A stretch of DNA of 64,000 nucleotides, taken from positions 186,001-250,000 of the forward strand of contig CAYLYX010000002.1 in the NCBI GenBank assembly GCA_964387945.1, given 5' to 3'. Below are positions 8,894 through 17,981 of the stretch, piece by piece. The notes under the pieces are model-generated. The model had not been told where the DNA came from. It searched no databases and saw only the letters and a program-made list of their open reading frames with translations. The translations under genes were made by a program, and so were the position numbers. Source of the stretch: Parvicella sp964387945. GTDB lineage: Bacteria; Bacteroidota; Bacteroidia; Flavobacteriales_D; Parvicellaceae. Numbering within the stretch: position 1 is the stretch's first letter; every line of letters begins with the position of its first letter.

Positions 8894-8901
8894 CAAAGTT
8901 A
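8894..8901 (-). promoter_or_regulatory. Candidate -7 box TAACTTTG
   Basis: Exact TAnnTTTG match on the minus strand, upstream of the lipoprotein gene that begins at 8874. A C6-T4-G5 hairpin-forming sequence (8923-8937) lies further upstream between the divergent genes. Confidence 0.4.
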
Positions 8902-8991
8902 GTGATAAGAAATTAGAATATACCCCCCTTTTGGGGGATGCGTTAAAAGAGTGGTTTTCAAATATTTGCATTTGTAAATATTTCAGTTGTA

Positions 8992-9825
8992 ATGATTTTT
9001 TTAAGACTTACGCTATTTGGTTTGCTCATGGCCTCTTCATTTAGCTATCAGGCGCAGTTCTTTGATATGAAGAAACCTTATACAGGTTCGCATTATGCCT
9101 TTAATAAGTTTGACCCTGTCGGAATCAATCAGTTTGTTGTTGGCTTCAACGACATGTGGAAAGACGACTTGCTCACAGGCTTCTCTCAGTACGATGGAGG
9201 AGAACTGGGTCAAACCTATACGACCAGTGGTTTTCGGGTAATATTTGGAAACAATGAAGAGAGAAAATGGACGATTAGCACGGACTATGCCTACGGTGGA
9301 GGAAAGAACAAAAATTACGCGACCTTCAGCAATGGAATTGAGCAGGAGTTAATCATGCGATATCGATCTAACCAAATTACGCAAACTTTTGGGATATCAT
9401 TAAAAGAGAACACGATTTGGCTGGAGGGAATGTACTGTACTAACCTCAGTAAGGTCATCATAGAGTATAGTACGATTCACAAAGATGGAAATCAAAGCTT
9501 CGGATCTGAGTACCGCCTAAATGGCATGTATACCGGAAAGGTGAAAACGATGGAGTTTGGGATTCAAATGAGTTATAAGTATAAAAAGTATGTGCTCTAC
9601 GGAAGAGCCCTTATGCCCGTGGCAATGATCGGTCCGGGAGAGGATGAGCGCAACTTCATTGATGAGCGGTCTTCGCGAGAGGCTCCAAATGACTTTCCGT
9701 CAAATTATGAGGCTTACGTTAATGCTGGTGGTGCATACTCCTCTGGCTCGGATGCTTTACAGAGCTCCTTTTTTAAAGGGTTCTCTTATGGTTTTGGTGT
9801 TTTCTATTATATGGGCAAAGAATGA
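8992..9825 (+). CDS. Secreted or outer-membrane protein of unknown function
   Basis: A 277-residue protein with a signal peptide (hydrophobic residues 2-15, then SFSYQAQF). The mature part is rich in Gly, Tyr and Asn with alternating strands (RKWTISTDYAYGGGKNKNY, TMEFGIQMSYKYKKYVLYG) and ends in an aromatic strand (FKGFSYGFGVFYYMG), all consistent with an outer-membrane beta-barrel. No family recognised. Its stop overlaps the start of the next lipoprotein gene as ATGA, so the two are translationally coupled. Confidence 0.7.
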   Translation: MIFLRLTLFGLLMASSFSYQAQFFDMKKPYTGSHYAFNKFDPVGINQFVVGFNDMWKDDLLTGFSQYDGGELGQTYTTSGFRVIFGNNEERKWTISTDYAYGGGKNKNYATFSNGIEQELIMRYRSNQITQTFGISLKENTIWLEGMYCTNLSKVIIEYSTIHKDGNQSFGSEYRLNGMYTGKVKTMEFGIQMSYKYKKYVLYGRALMPVAMIGPGEDERNFIDERSSREAPNDFPSNYEAYVNAGGAYSSGSDALQSSFFKGFSYGFGVFYYMGKE

Positions 9826-10337
9826 AAAAGTTAAGCGTAATAATCGGGTTTTTTGTTGTATTGATCTTGGTGTCTTGTAACAAGGAAAAAAAGTTCATGG
9901 AGACCTTAACAGGTAATTGGAGGATTGAAAAATCAGAAAAATATCTTGTCTTTGCCGATGAGCGGGATTCGGTGTTGTTGGAGACCATCTCCAATCCAGG
10001 AACATTGGTGATTTTTGAGGGAACTGAGGGAGATGAAGACCCTCCGAAAGAATCAAGATTGTATGACTTCACCTTCATCGACAGTAATAATGACACCCTA
10101 ATGGCAGCAGATTCTCTCGTCTCGGATTCCAAGAACCTTCGCTTGATATTTAAAAATGCGATAATAGACTCCACTTCCACCAAGAACCTTGTTTGGACAG
10201 TAGAAAAGAAAAAGAAGAAAAAGCAACAATGGGTTACCTATGGTGTTGATTCCACATTATTTTACCCATTAAATAACAACAACCCAGGAGCAGCTGACAA
10301 CTGGATCGTTTGGAGAATTTACCTTAAAAAGGATTGA
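9822..10337 (+). CDS. Lipocalin-like lipoprotein
   Basis: A 171-residue protein with lipoprotein signal MKKLSVIIGFFVVLILVSCN, Cys at residue 19. It continues with a LTGNWRIEKSE segment, the 'GxW' start of lipocalin-like beta-barrel lipoproteins common in Bacteroidota. The remainder is acidic and Lys-rich, with a polylysine stretch near residue 128. It overlaps the preceding barrel gene by four bases, suggesting an envelope pair. The ligand is unknown. Confidence 0.65.
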   Translation: MKKLSVIIGFFVVLILVSCNKEKKFMETLTGNWRIEKSEKYLVFADERDSVLLETISNPGTLVIFEGTEGDEDPPKESRLYDFTFIDSNNDTLMAADSLVSDSKNLRLIFKNAIIDSTSTKNLVWTVEKKKKKKQQWVTYGVDSTLFYPLNNNNPGAADNWIVWRIYLKKD

Positions 10338-10413
10338 GAAGGAACAGCTCTGGTTGAGTTTTTTGTATTTCAACCAAAGTGAAAAACCCACGAACCAAAT
10401 ATCTTCCGAGCAG

Positions 10414-10439
10414 ATGTAATTATAAATTACATTATTTTT
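10414..10439 (+). terminator. AT-rich hairpin, possible terminator
   Basis: ATGTAATT and AATTACAT form a perfect 8-base stem with a 3-base loop, followed by TATTTTT. It lies 77 bases after the lipocalin-like gene and before topA. The stem is AT-only at its base, so it could be a weak terminator or a protein-binding dyad. Confidence 0.35.
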
Positions 10440-10468
10440 AAAAGGGTAGATAATAAGAATGCACTTAG

Positions 10469-10497
10469 TTGTTTTTAACTTTTATTTTATTTCTTTG
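10469..10497 (+). promoter_or_regulatory. Possible topA promoter
   Basis: TTG at 10469-10471 and TTTCTTTG at 10490-10497 with an 18-base spacer. The second box differs from TAnnTTTG at one conserved position. It is 43 bases before the topA ATG. Confidence 0.3.
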
Positions 10498-10540
10498 CAA
10501 ATACTTTTAGGAACACTAAATCCATAAATAGTGCTTGCAT

Positions 10541-12850
10541 ATGGCTGAAAATCTTGTAATTGTCGAGTCGCCTGCAAAGGCAAAAACCATCGAAGGTTAC
10601 CTCGGAAAGGGGTATGTTGTAAAGAGTAGTTTTGGCCATGTGAGGGACCTTCCAAAAAAAGGTATCAACATCGACATAGAAAACAACTTCGCTCCCAAGT
10701 ATGAAGTTACACCAGACAAGAAAAAGGTTGTAAAAGAACTGAAAGACTTGAGTAAGAAAGCAAACATGGTTTGGCTAGCAACGGATGAGGACCGTGAAGG
10801 AGAAGCCATTTCTTGGCACTTGATGGAAGCATTAGGTCTAACACCCGAAAAGACAAAAAGAATTACCTTCAACGAGATCACAAAAACAGCGGTTTCTAGA
10901 GCAATTGAGAGCCCAAGAAACATTGACGTGAATCTGGTGAATGCACAGCAAGCCAGAAGAGTTTTGGATAGAATTGTTGGGTTTGAGTTATCTCCAGTAC
11001 TATGGAGAAAAGTTAAACCATCCTTATCAGCGGGTAGAGTTCAGTCGGTTACAGTTAGGTTAATCGTAGAACGAGAACGTGAAATTCAAGGATTTACCCC
11101 AGAAAGTTCGTATAAAGTATACGCTTATTTCAATGTAGGAGGAAACAACTTTAGAGCTGAACTTCCCAATAACTTTAACTCTGAGCAGGAAGCACAAGCT
11201 TTCTTGGAGAAGTGTAAGTTGGCAAAGTTTACCGTAGAAAACTTAGAGAAAAAACCGGCAAAAAGAAGACCTGCGGTTCCTTTTACTACTTCTACATTGC
11301 AGCAGGAGGCAAGTAGAAAGCTTGGTTTTAGTGTGTCAAGAACGATGTCGGTAGCGCAAAAGCTTTACGAAAGTGGTAAAATCACCTACATGAGAACAGA
11401 CTCCGTGAACCTATCGGATTTTGCTCTAGCAAATGCTAAGGAGGCCATTATTGACCTATTTGGTGGTGATTATTGCAACCCAAGAAAATATCAAAACAAA
11501 AACTCAAATGCTCAGGAGGCACACGAGGCCATTCGCCCAACCAACTTTTCGGTGCAGAATGCAGGAGGTGATCACGCTGAGAAGAGGTTGTACGACCTTA
11601 TTTGGAAACGAACGATTGCTTCTCAAATGAGTGATGCAGAGTTGGAAAGAACGAAAATTACAATTGATATATCTGGAGCAGATGAGAAGTTTGTGGCTAC
11701 TGGTGAAATCATTAAGTTTGATGGGTTCTTGAAAGTCTACTTAGAAGGTACAGATGATGAAGATCAGGACGATGATTCAGGGTTACTCCCAAAAATGTCC
11801 ATTGGTGAAGAGTTAATGAATGAGTCGATTACAGCTACTCAGAAGTATACAAGACCAAAAGCGAGATACACGGAGGCATCATTGGTAAAACAGCTTGAAG
11901 AAAGAGGCATTGGAAGGCCATCTACTTACGCCCCAACGATTTCTACCGTTCAGAAAAGAGGATACGTAGAGAAAAAAGACATTGAAGGTAACGAAAGAGA
12001 AATCATCCATTTTGAGTTGAAAGAAGGAGCAGTGGACAGAGTTGTGAGAAAGGAGATTTTTGGTGCCGACAGGAATAAGTTGGTACCCACTGATATGGGA
12101 ATTGTGGTGACTGATTTTTTGGTGGAGAACTTCGAGAGGATTCTTGATTACAACTTTACAGCTTCCGTAGAGAAAGAGTTCGATGATATCGCACAAGGAT
12201 TGATGGAGTGGACCAGTATGCTGGATAAGTTTTATAAGCCTTTCCACCATAATATTGAAGACACGCTAGAGAACTCAGAAAGAGCCACTGGAGAAAGAGA
12301 ATTAGGAGTTGATCCCGAGTCGGGTCGACCAGTTATAGCCAGAATCGGAAGGTTTGGACCGATGATTCAAATTGGTAAGCAAGAAGATGAGGAAAAACCA
12401 AAGTTTGCCTCGCTCAAAACAACGCAAAGCATCAACTCCATTACGCTTGAAGAAGCGATGGATTTATTCAAGCTACCAAAGGATTTGGGAACCTACGAGG
12501 GAGAACCGATATCTGCTAATGTTGGAAGGTATGGTCCATATGTCCGTTTTGGAAAGAGCACTTTTGTTTCAATACCAAAAGGCACAGATCCATTAGATAT
12601 CACCCTTGAGGAAGCCGTTGTGCTGATTGAAGAGAAGAAGAAGGCAGATGCTGAGAAGTATATCGCTGAGTACGAAGATGAGAATGGAGCAATTCAGGTG
12701 TTGAATGGAAGGTACGGACCGTATATCAAGCAAGGAAGGAAAAACTACAAGATTCCAAAAGATAAAGACGCAAAGTCGCTGAGCAAGAAGGATTGTCTAG
12801 AAATCATGGCGAACCAGCCTGCACCAAAGGGTAGAAGAAAAAAGAAGTAA
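10541..12850 (+). CDS. topA: DNA topoisomerase I (type IA)
   Basis: A 769-residue type IA topoisomerase that relaxes negatively supercoiled DNA. The Toprim domain opens the protein (NLVIVESPAKAKTI) and carries DEDREGEA near residue 83. The catalytic Tyr is in KITYMRTDS near residue 283. The C-terminus has no zinc fingers; instead three short repeats of the type GRxGPxxxxG occur near residues 598, 657 and 720, then a basic end (GRRKKK), as usual for Bacteroidota TopA. A TTG six bases upstream would add two residues, but the ATG followed by AENLVIVESP is chosen. The arginase-family gene begins immediately after the stop. Confidence 0.97.
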   Translation: MAENLVIVESPAKAKTIEGYLGKGYVVKSSFGHVRDLPKKGINIDIENNFAPKYEVTPDKKKVVKELKDLSKKANMVWLATDEDREGEAISWHLMEALGLTPEKTKRITFNEITKTAVSRAIESPRNIDVNLVNAQQARRVLDRIVGFELSPVLWRKVKPSLSAGRVQSVTVRLIVEREREIQGFTPESSYKVYAYFNVGGNNFRAELPNNFNSEQEAQAFLEKCKLAKFTVENLEKKPAKRRPAVPFTTSTLQQEASRKLGFSVSRTMSVAQKLYESGKITYMRTDSVNLSDFALANAKEAIIDLFGGDYCNPRKYQNKNSNAQEAHEAIRPTNFSVQNAGGDHAEKRLYDLIWKRTIASQMSDAELERTKITIDISGADEKFVATGEIIKFDGFLKVYLEGTDDEDQDDDSGLLPKMSIGEELMNESITATQKYTRPKARYTEASLVKQLEERGIGRPSTYAPTISTVQKRGYVEKKDIEGNEREIIHFELKEGAVDRVVRKEIFGADRNKLVPTDMGIVVTDFLVENFERILDYNFTASVEKEFDDIAQGLMEWTSMLDKFYKPFHHNIEDTLENSERATGERELGVDPESGRPVIARIGRFGPMIQIGKQEDEEKPKFASLKTTQSINSITLEEAMDLFKLPKDLGTYEGEPISANVGRYGPYVRFGKSTFVSIPKGTDPLDITLEEAVVLIEEKKKADAEKYIAEYEDENGAIQVLNGRYGPYIKQGRKNYKIPKDKDAKSLSKKDCLEIMANQPAPKGRRKKK

Positions 12851-14005
12851 ATGAACTTAGATATCTACTTTCAACCGCTAGAACCCGGTACTTATCAGGG
12901 AAATATGTTGGGAAACTTGACCAGCTTTCACGATGAAGGCGGATTCCCAGATCTCGAAGATGCAGATATCGCAATCATAGGAGTAAAAGACTCTAGAGGA
13001 GCGGGAAAGTTGGATTTCAATGAAGCCCCAGACCTTATTAGAAGACAGCTTTATACCTTGTTTCATCACCATGAGCGAGCGCTCAAACTAGTGGATCTCG
13101 GAAACATTAATGCAGGAAAAACGATTAATGATACTTATTCGGCCGTTGCAGATGTGGTGAGAGAGCTAAACAAAAAAAGCGTATTCACAATTATTTTAGG
13201 AGGGTCTCAAGACATTACTTACGGAAACTATCTGGCCTACGAGAAGCTAGAACAAACGGTCAACCTTGCAGTTATTGACGACTCGATAGACCTTTCGGAA
13301 AAGGAAGAGGAGATTAACAATAGAAACTTCCTTTCAAAAATCGTGATCCATCAACCCAATTATCTCTTCAACTTTAGTGCGATTGGATATCAAACATACT
13401 TTGTGAATCCTGAGATAAAAAAGCTGATGGAAGACCTGTATTTTGACACGTATCGACTTGGAGAAATACAGTCTAGTATCATGAAAAGCGAGCCAATTAT
13501 CCGTAACGCAGACATCTTGAGTGTAGACGTAAGTGCTGTGAGGTATGCTGAACTGAACGGAAAGTCATCTCCCGGACCGAACGGTTTCTACGGAGAGGAA
13601 ATTTGCCAGATGATGCGGTATGCAGGAATGTCGGATAAACTCTCGAGCATAGGCTTTTACGAATACTTTCCAGAGAACGATAAAAACGATGCGGGAGCAA
13701 TGCTCGTGGCGCAGATGATTTGGTGCGTGCTAGATGGTTATTATTCAAGGAAGAAAGATTATCCTTTTGGCTCAAAGGATAGTTATACGAAGTATAGAAT
13801 TCACATTGAGAATACTGATCACGAATTGGTGTTCTACAAAAGCGATAAGAGCGATAGGTGGTGGATGGATGTGCCCTATCCTCCCAATCAAATTTTAAAG
13901 TTTGAAAGACATCATTTAGTTCCGTGTAATTACGATGACTACAGAGACTCCAGTGAAGGTAAGATACCGGACCTTTGGTGGAAGACCTACCAGAAATTAA
14001 ACTAA
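12851..14005 (+). CDS. Formimidoylglutamase-like protein (arginase fold, degenerate metal site)
   Basis: A 384-residue protein of the ureohydrolase (arginase/agmatinase/formimidoylglutamase) superfamily. The fold is visible in ADIAIIGVKDSRGAG, FTIILGGSQDITYGNY, LAVIDDSIDL and ADILSVDVSAVRYAE. Active enzymes use GGDHS, DAHxD and SxDxDxxDP to bind two Mn ions. Here the first His is Gln (GGSQD), the second motif is DDSID, and the third lacks its last Asp-Pro. Most metal ligands are therefore gone, although the SPGPNGF stretch after the third motif remains. The gene starts directly after the topA stop, a pairing I recall as common in this phylum. It may be a non-catalytic relative. Confidence 0.85.
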   Translation: MNLDIYFQPLEPGTYQGNMLGNLTSFHDEGGFPDLEDADIAIIGVKDSRGAGKLDFNEAPDLIRRQLYTLFHHHERALKLVDLGNINAGKTINDTYSAVADVVRELNKKSVFTIILGGSQDITYGNYLAYEKLEQTVNLAVIDDSIDLSEKEEEINNRNFLSKIVIHQPNYLFNFSAIGYQTYFVNPEIKKLMEDLYFDTYRLGEIQSSIMKSEPIIRNADILSVDVSAVRYAELNGKSSPGPNGFYGEEICQMMRYAGMSDKLSSIGFYEYFPENDKNDAGAMLVAQMIWCVLDGYYSRKKDYPFGSKDSYTKYRIHIENTDHELVFYKSDKSDRWWMDVPYPPNQILKFERHHLVPCNYDDYRDSSEGKIPDLWWKTYQKLN

Positions 14006-14006
14006 T

Positions 14007-14037
14007 AAAAAAGGGACGAATATTACGTCCCTTTTTT
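14007..14037. terminator. Bidirectional intrinsic terminator
   Basis: AAAAAAGGGACG and CGTCCCTTTTTT form a perfect 12-base stem with a 7-base loop. It has a T-run in either reading direction and separates the converging arginase-like and T9SS type B genes. Confidence 0.85.
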
Positions 14038-14057
14038 AGTATATATTGAGTTAACGC

Positions 14058-16562
14058 TTATTCTACAAAAACGGTAATGTTCCCAGCTTGATCTTTTGTG
14101 CCTCCATCCCATGTCATTACATAGAAGTAAACACCGTCACTAACAGGTTTTCCGTTCTTTTTCTCGCCAGACCAGGTATTGTCATACGAATCTGTCTTAT
14201 ATACTACACGCCCCCATCGATTATAAATAATCAGGTTTACATCGCTGTAAACATCAGCGTAGCGCGTGTAGAATGTTTCGTTCACATTGTCACCGTTTGG
14301 CGTAATTACGTTAGGAACAGAGCAGGACTCTACAACTAATTCTAGGAACGCAGAATCCGCACCACAGGCATTGGACGCAACAAGAGAATGAACTCCTGGT
14401 TCTTGACTATAAGCTACTGTATCTGTTGAAATCACTGAACCACTAGGGTCATACCATCTATAAACCTCACCGTAGGAAGCATTTGTGTAGAACATAGCGG
14501 TATCGTTTTGACAGATAGTGTCTTCACCATACAAAAAGGCTATCGGTTCGCTTACAAAGACAATTGTAGCACTTACCGTATCGTTACAAACATTATCATT
14601 AAAGTAGACAGTATATTCACCATCTTCCGAGGCAGAAACCGTAGGGTTGATAAACGTGGTATTAGGTGAAAACGAAATGTTACTTGGGTCATCAGAGAAC
14701 CAATTTCCACCACTCACTCCGCCCACAGAAGGCACATAAGTGTTAGAAAACTGGAAGTCCGTACACGTTGTATCTCCAGGAATAATACTTGGTCCTTCGA
14801 TTACCTCTACAATAATGGTGGTATCGTACTCACACCCAAAGTTGTCTTCTACTTGGAACGTGTAGTCATTGTCCCCAAGATTCGTTGGCACAACAATTAT
14901 GGCAGTATCACTATCCCCAAAAAGAATGCTTGGGTCTGGCTGCCACATTTCGCCTACGATAGTTGGAGAATAGGTCTCATTATTCGGGTTGAGGTTTCCA
15001 GCAAAAGTAATTCCCCAAGAACAAATCCAGCCATCATCAATTCCTAAATTGTCCCTCACCGTAAGCGTCCAGTTACCATTGATTGGGCATCCAGAAAGCG
15101 CAGTCAAGAATGATTCTTCAGGATTATAAGTACCAGGTTCAACCATACTTCCAGTACTTGGTCCAGAAGCTGGTACTGTATTGTATCCATTTACCCAAGC
15201 GGGTAATGCACTTGGGTCTTCAGAGAAACAGTATTCTTCACAAACACCTAAAGTGGATCCAGCATCATTTGCTCCTCCCAAATATGTTCCACCTCCACCA
15301 AAGCCACCAGCAACTAATCCATTACCTGTGAAAGAGTTGAAAATAACAACGTCCTGTCCATTTGGACAGCTCAAAAGCATCTCTAAATCTCCTAAATAAG
15401 AGTGTTCCATACTAATACAAAGATCCACTAAGTCTCCCATGTTTTGCAACGTTGTACCTGATGGAAAGCCTGAGATTAAAATATCCGTCTGATAGTTCTG
15501 TCCAGAGCCATCGGGCAAAAACAACTGGTTTCCAAACACCCCAGGAATTGTAAAACTTGAAGAGTCTGCGTCTACTCCTGCGGTATCCGTAGCTGTAATC
15601 CCTCCTACCAATGAAGTGTACTGACCCAAACAAATGGTTTCGTCTTCCGCTTCACAGGTCGCAAAGCTTGGAATGGTAGAGACACGGGTTTTAGATGTCA
15701 GAAGGTCAAACTGAGACATAGCATCCGTTACACGCATAAGTACGAAATAACCGTTTCTTTGAGAGGGAGTGAACCAAACGGTGTCTCCAGTCATTGTTGT
15801 CCCATCGCTAAACTCCCACTCTGTAGTGTGTCCAGAACCGTAGGTTGATTGGTTGTAACCACCTCCAGCATCTGCTCCCATAGCGCCTCCCGGCTCGTGC
15901 AGGTATTCTGTTTCGTTTACAAACATGATAGAGTCACCTAGACAAACATTCACATATCCTGTATCAGGAAGGGCAGAAGTAATAGGCTTATTGGTCATGT
16001 CGTCTGTCATATCTCCAGCCCCGTTTGCTTCTCCAGCTCCAATGTAGGCTCCAGTGTGGAGTTCCATCGGTTGCCAAGGAGTTCCACAAGAGATATTCGC
16101 TCCCCAACCCGTTCCAGTTGTAGCGGCATCACTTACAAACTCCACTGTCAAACAACCTGAAGTATTTGTCCAAGAGGCTGTTGTTACCCCTGCCGATATT
16201 CCAGTAGGGTGCGAAACAGAGTTAGCTGCAACAAGCAAAGGACTAGCTGTAGTTGGACCATCGTAAACGTAAACCGTATCAGATCCATCTACGTCCCATG
16301 TAAAACCAGCATTTGTTCCAAAGAAGAGCGTAATTTTACTACCTCCTGCATCTGGACAAAATGTGATCGTTTCAGTTTCGTTATCGCTGTAGTTTGCCCC
16401 AGAACCGCCTGTATCATAGAAGTTTGGTGTTGAGTTGTCCGTAAAAGAAGTGGCACAATCACATGGATTGCTCACGTCCCTATCGGGATCGGACACTAGA
16501 ATTTGAGCTTGAACAGAAAACCCAATTAATGCGATTGATAATGTGCTTATTAGTTGTTTCAT
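14058..16562 (-). CDS. T9SS-secreted protein with CUB-like, P and type B sorting domains
   Basis: An 834-residue secreted protein. After a signal peptide (MKQLISTLSIALIGFSVQAQ) comes a CUB-like region with paired Cys (SNPCDCATSF, TITFCPDAGG, TSGCLTVEF, NISCGTP). Near residues 320-515 is a proprotein-convertase P-domain-like part (TDILISGFPSGTTLQNMGDL, ISMEHSYLGDLEMLLSCPNG). PKD-like sandwiches follow. The C-terminal about 90 residues are a type B 'gliding motility' sorting domain: ITPNGDNVNETF, NLIIYNRWGRVVY, WSGEKKNGKPVSDGVYFY. It should pass the outer membrane by the type IX system and stay on the surface or be released. No catalytic domain was seen, so adhesion is the best guess. The small gene upstream ends six bases before it. 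Confidence 0.9.
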   Translation of the reverse strand: MKQLISTLSIALIGFSVQAQILVSDPDRDVSNPCDCATSFTDNSTPNFYDTGGSGANYSDNETETITFCPDAGGSKITLFFGTNAGFTWDVDGSDTVYVYDGPTTASPLLVAANSVSHPTGISAGVTTASWTNTSGCLTVEFVSDAATTGTGWGANISCGTPWQPMELHTGAYIGAGEANGAGDMTDDMTNKPITSALPDTGYVNVCLGDSIMFVNETEYLHEPGGAMGADAGGGYNQSTYGSGHTTEWEFSDGTTMTGDTVWFTPSQRNGYFVLMRVTDAMSQFDLLTSKTRVSTIPSFATCEAEDETICLGQYTSLVGGITATDTAGVDADSSSFTIPGVFGNQLFLPDGSGQNYQTDILISGFPSGTTLQNMGDLVDLCISMEHSYLGDLEMLLSCPNGQDVVIFNSFTGNGLVAGGFGGGGTYLGGANDAGSTLGVCEEYCFSEDPSALPAWVNGYNTVPASGPSTGSMVEPGTYNPEESFLTALSGCPINGNWTLTVRDNLGIDDGWICSWGITFAGNLNPNNETYSPTIVGEMWQPDPSILFGDSDTAIIVVPTNLGDNDYTFQVEDNFGCEYDTTIIVEVIEGPSIIPGDTTCTDFQFSNTYVPSVGGVSGGNWFSDDPSNISFSPNTTFINPTVSASEDGEYTVYFNDNVCNDTVSATIVFVSEPIAFLYGEDTICQNDTAMFYTNASYGEVYRWYDPSGSVISTDTVAYSQEPGVHSLVASNACGADSAFLELVVESCSVPNVITPNGDNVNETFYTRYADVYSDVNLIIYNRWGRVVYKTDSYDNTWSGEKKNGKPVSDGVYFYVMTWDGGTKDQAGNITVFVE

Positions 16563-16568
16563 GGTTTT

Positions 16569-16940
16569 CTATAGTTCTTGTTTTATGAGTGAAATAGGTT
16601 TAATCATCAACATTTGGTCCGTGCCCAATAATTTGAAGTATTGATACTGGTCCTCTTTTAAAGTGATGTTTAACTCAAAGAAGTTAATGGCATCTAAGTC
16701 CGCAATATTGCGCGCTCCGTTTATCGCATGATCCCCCTCTTTTTCGCTTGGAAAAGGCATTACCTCAAAGGCGTTTTCAATACAGAAAGTGTTGAATGCC
16801 AGCTCTTCCTGATCCATCGCGTTGAGGTCTTCTTCAGAGAAGGCGACTAACAGACGTTCATCATAATTGGACTGCTGCCCAAATCCAGCACTCACCAGGA
16901 GCGTTAAAAGTAATGTTAATAATGTGATTGATTGTTTCAT
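16569..16940 (-). CDS. Small secreted hypothetical protein
   Basis: A 123-residue protein with a clear signal peptide (MKQSITLLTLLLTLLVSAGF). The mature part is acidic and soluble (EEDLNAMDQEELAFNTFCIE) with a single Cys; no family recognised. The frame could begin at an ATG 15 bases earlier, but that ATG lies eight bases from the TACCTTTG promoter box and would sit almost at the transcription start, so the second ATG is used. The gene ends six bases before the large T9SS type B protein and is probably its operon partner. Confidence 0.7.
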   Translation of the reverse strand: MKQSITLLTLLLTLLVSAGFGQQSNYDERLLVAFSEEDLNAMDQEELAFNTFCIENAFEVMPFPSEKEGDHAINGARNIADLDAINFFELNITLKEDQYQYFKLLGTDQMLMIKPISLIKQEL

Positions 16941-16962
16941 TTTCTCGTGTTTCATTGACTTG

Positions 16963-16970
16963 CAAAGGTA
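16963..16970 (-). promoter_or_regulatory. Candidate -7 box TACCTTTG
   Basis: Exact TAnnTTTG match on the minus strand, 22 bases before the chosen start of the small secreted protein. It probably drives the two-gene unit reaching 14058. Confidence 0.45.
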
Positions 16971-17036
16971 GTATAAATTAAATTTTTATTAAAACAAATT
17001 ATACGGAATCCTTGAAATCCAATCGTTGATAAAAGT

Positions 17037-17067
17037 TTTGTTCCTTCTGGTGAATTGTCTACTTTTG
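17037..17067 (+). promoter_or_regulatory. Bacteroidota promoter for the transketolase operon
   Basis: TTTG (17037-17040), a 19-base spacer and TACTTTTG (17060-17067) form a full -33/-7 match. Transcription should begin near 17073, which excludes the upstream in-frame TTG and ATG (17068) as starts and supports the ATG at 17092. Confidence 0.65.
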
Positions 17068-17091
17068 ATGACGAAAAAATTGCTGTTAAGG

Positions 17092-17940
17092 ATGCACGAA
17101 CAAACAAAAGAATTACAAGACTTTGCCACTCAAGTAAGAAGGGACATCGTCAGAATGGTTCACACCGTTCAATCGGGCCATCCAGGAGGATCTCTTGGTT
17201 GTGCTGATTTTTTTACTTGCATGTATAAGCAAGTCATGAATCACAATCCGTCTAACTTTTCGATGGATGGAAAGGGAGAAGACTTGTTCTTTTTATCAAA
17301 TGGGCATATTTCTCCAGTGTTTTACAGTGTTTTAGCTAGAGTTGGGTATTTCCCTATTAGTGAGCTGAATACGTTTAGAAAAATCAACTCAAGACTACAA
17401 GGACATCCTACCACACATGAAGGCCTACCTGGTGTGAGAGTTGCATCTGGCTCTTTGGGGCAAGGAATGTCAGTAGCCATTGGAGCTGCATTGACCAAAA
17501 AGCTAAATGGTGATGATCATTTGGTTTTCTCACTCCACGGTGATGGTGAGCTTCAAGAAGGGCAAGTTTGGGAAGCAGCGATGTATGCCGCAGGAAACAA
17601 AGTAGACAACTTAATCTCTACCATAGACTATAACCACAAACAAATTGACGGAGACATTGATGACGTGCTTCCGCTTGGAAACCTACGAGCAAAATGGGAG
17701 GCATTTGGTTGGACTGTTTTAGAAATGAACGGGCACGACATAGCTGAAATACTCCGCACGATGGAGCAAGCCAAAGGACTTACTGGACAAGGTAAGCCGA
17801 TCATGATTATCATGAAAACAGAAATGGGGCAGGGCGTTGACTTTATGATGGGCACACACAAGTGGCATGGGTCCCCACCTAATGACGAACAACTAGCTTC
17901 TGCGCTCAATCAATTAGAAGAAACTCTGGGCGATTATTAA
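17092..17940 (+). CDS. Transketolase, N-terminal subunit
   Basis: A 282-residue thiamine-diphosphate-binding half of transketolase, used in the non-oxidative pentose phosphate pathway. Visible family segments are VRRDIVRMVHTVQSGHPGGS, HGDGELQEGQVWEAA and NLISTIDYNHKQIDG, which carry the ThDP/Mg-binding Gly-Asp-Gly and downstream Asn. The half protein is the normal state in many Bacteroidota and Firmicutes; the C-terminal half is encoded at 19371, with one gene between. The start was chosen from the promoter position and from homology of the opening residues. The von Willebrand A gene follows after 41 bases. Confidence 0.93.
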   Translation: MHEQTKELQDFATQVRRDIVRMVHTVQSGHPGGSLGCADFFTCMYKQVMNHNPSNFSMDGKGEDLFFLSNGHISPVFYSVLARVGYFPISELNTFRKINSRLQGHPTTHEGLPGVRVASGSLGQGMSVAIGAALTKKLNGDDHLVFSLHGDGELQEGQVWEAAMYAAGNKVDNLISTIDYNHKQIDGDIDDVLPLGNLRAKWEAFGWTVLEMNGHDIAEILRTMEQAKGLTGQGKPIMIIMKTEMGQGVDFMMGTHKWHGSPPNDEQLASALNQLEETLGDY

Positions 17941-17981
17941 CTTTTGGAACTATTCTTGGTTATAGTTACTAAAAACGTACC

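Noticed and set aside
10351..10376. Inverted repeat TGGTTGA/TCAACCA after the lipocalin-like gene read as a terminator
   Set aside because: It is followed by AAAGTGAAAAA and lacks a T-tract; the AT-rich hairpin at 10414 is the better candidate.
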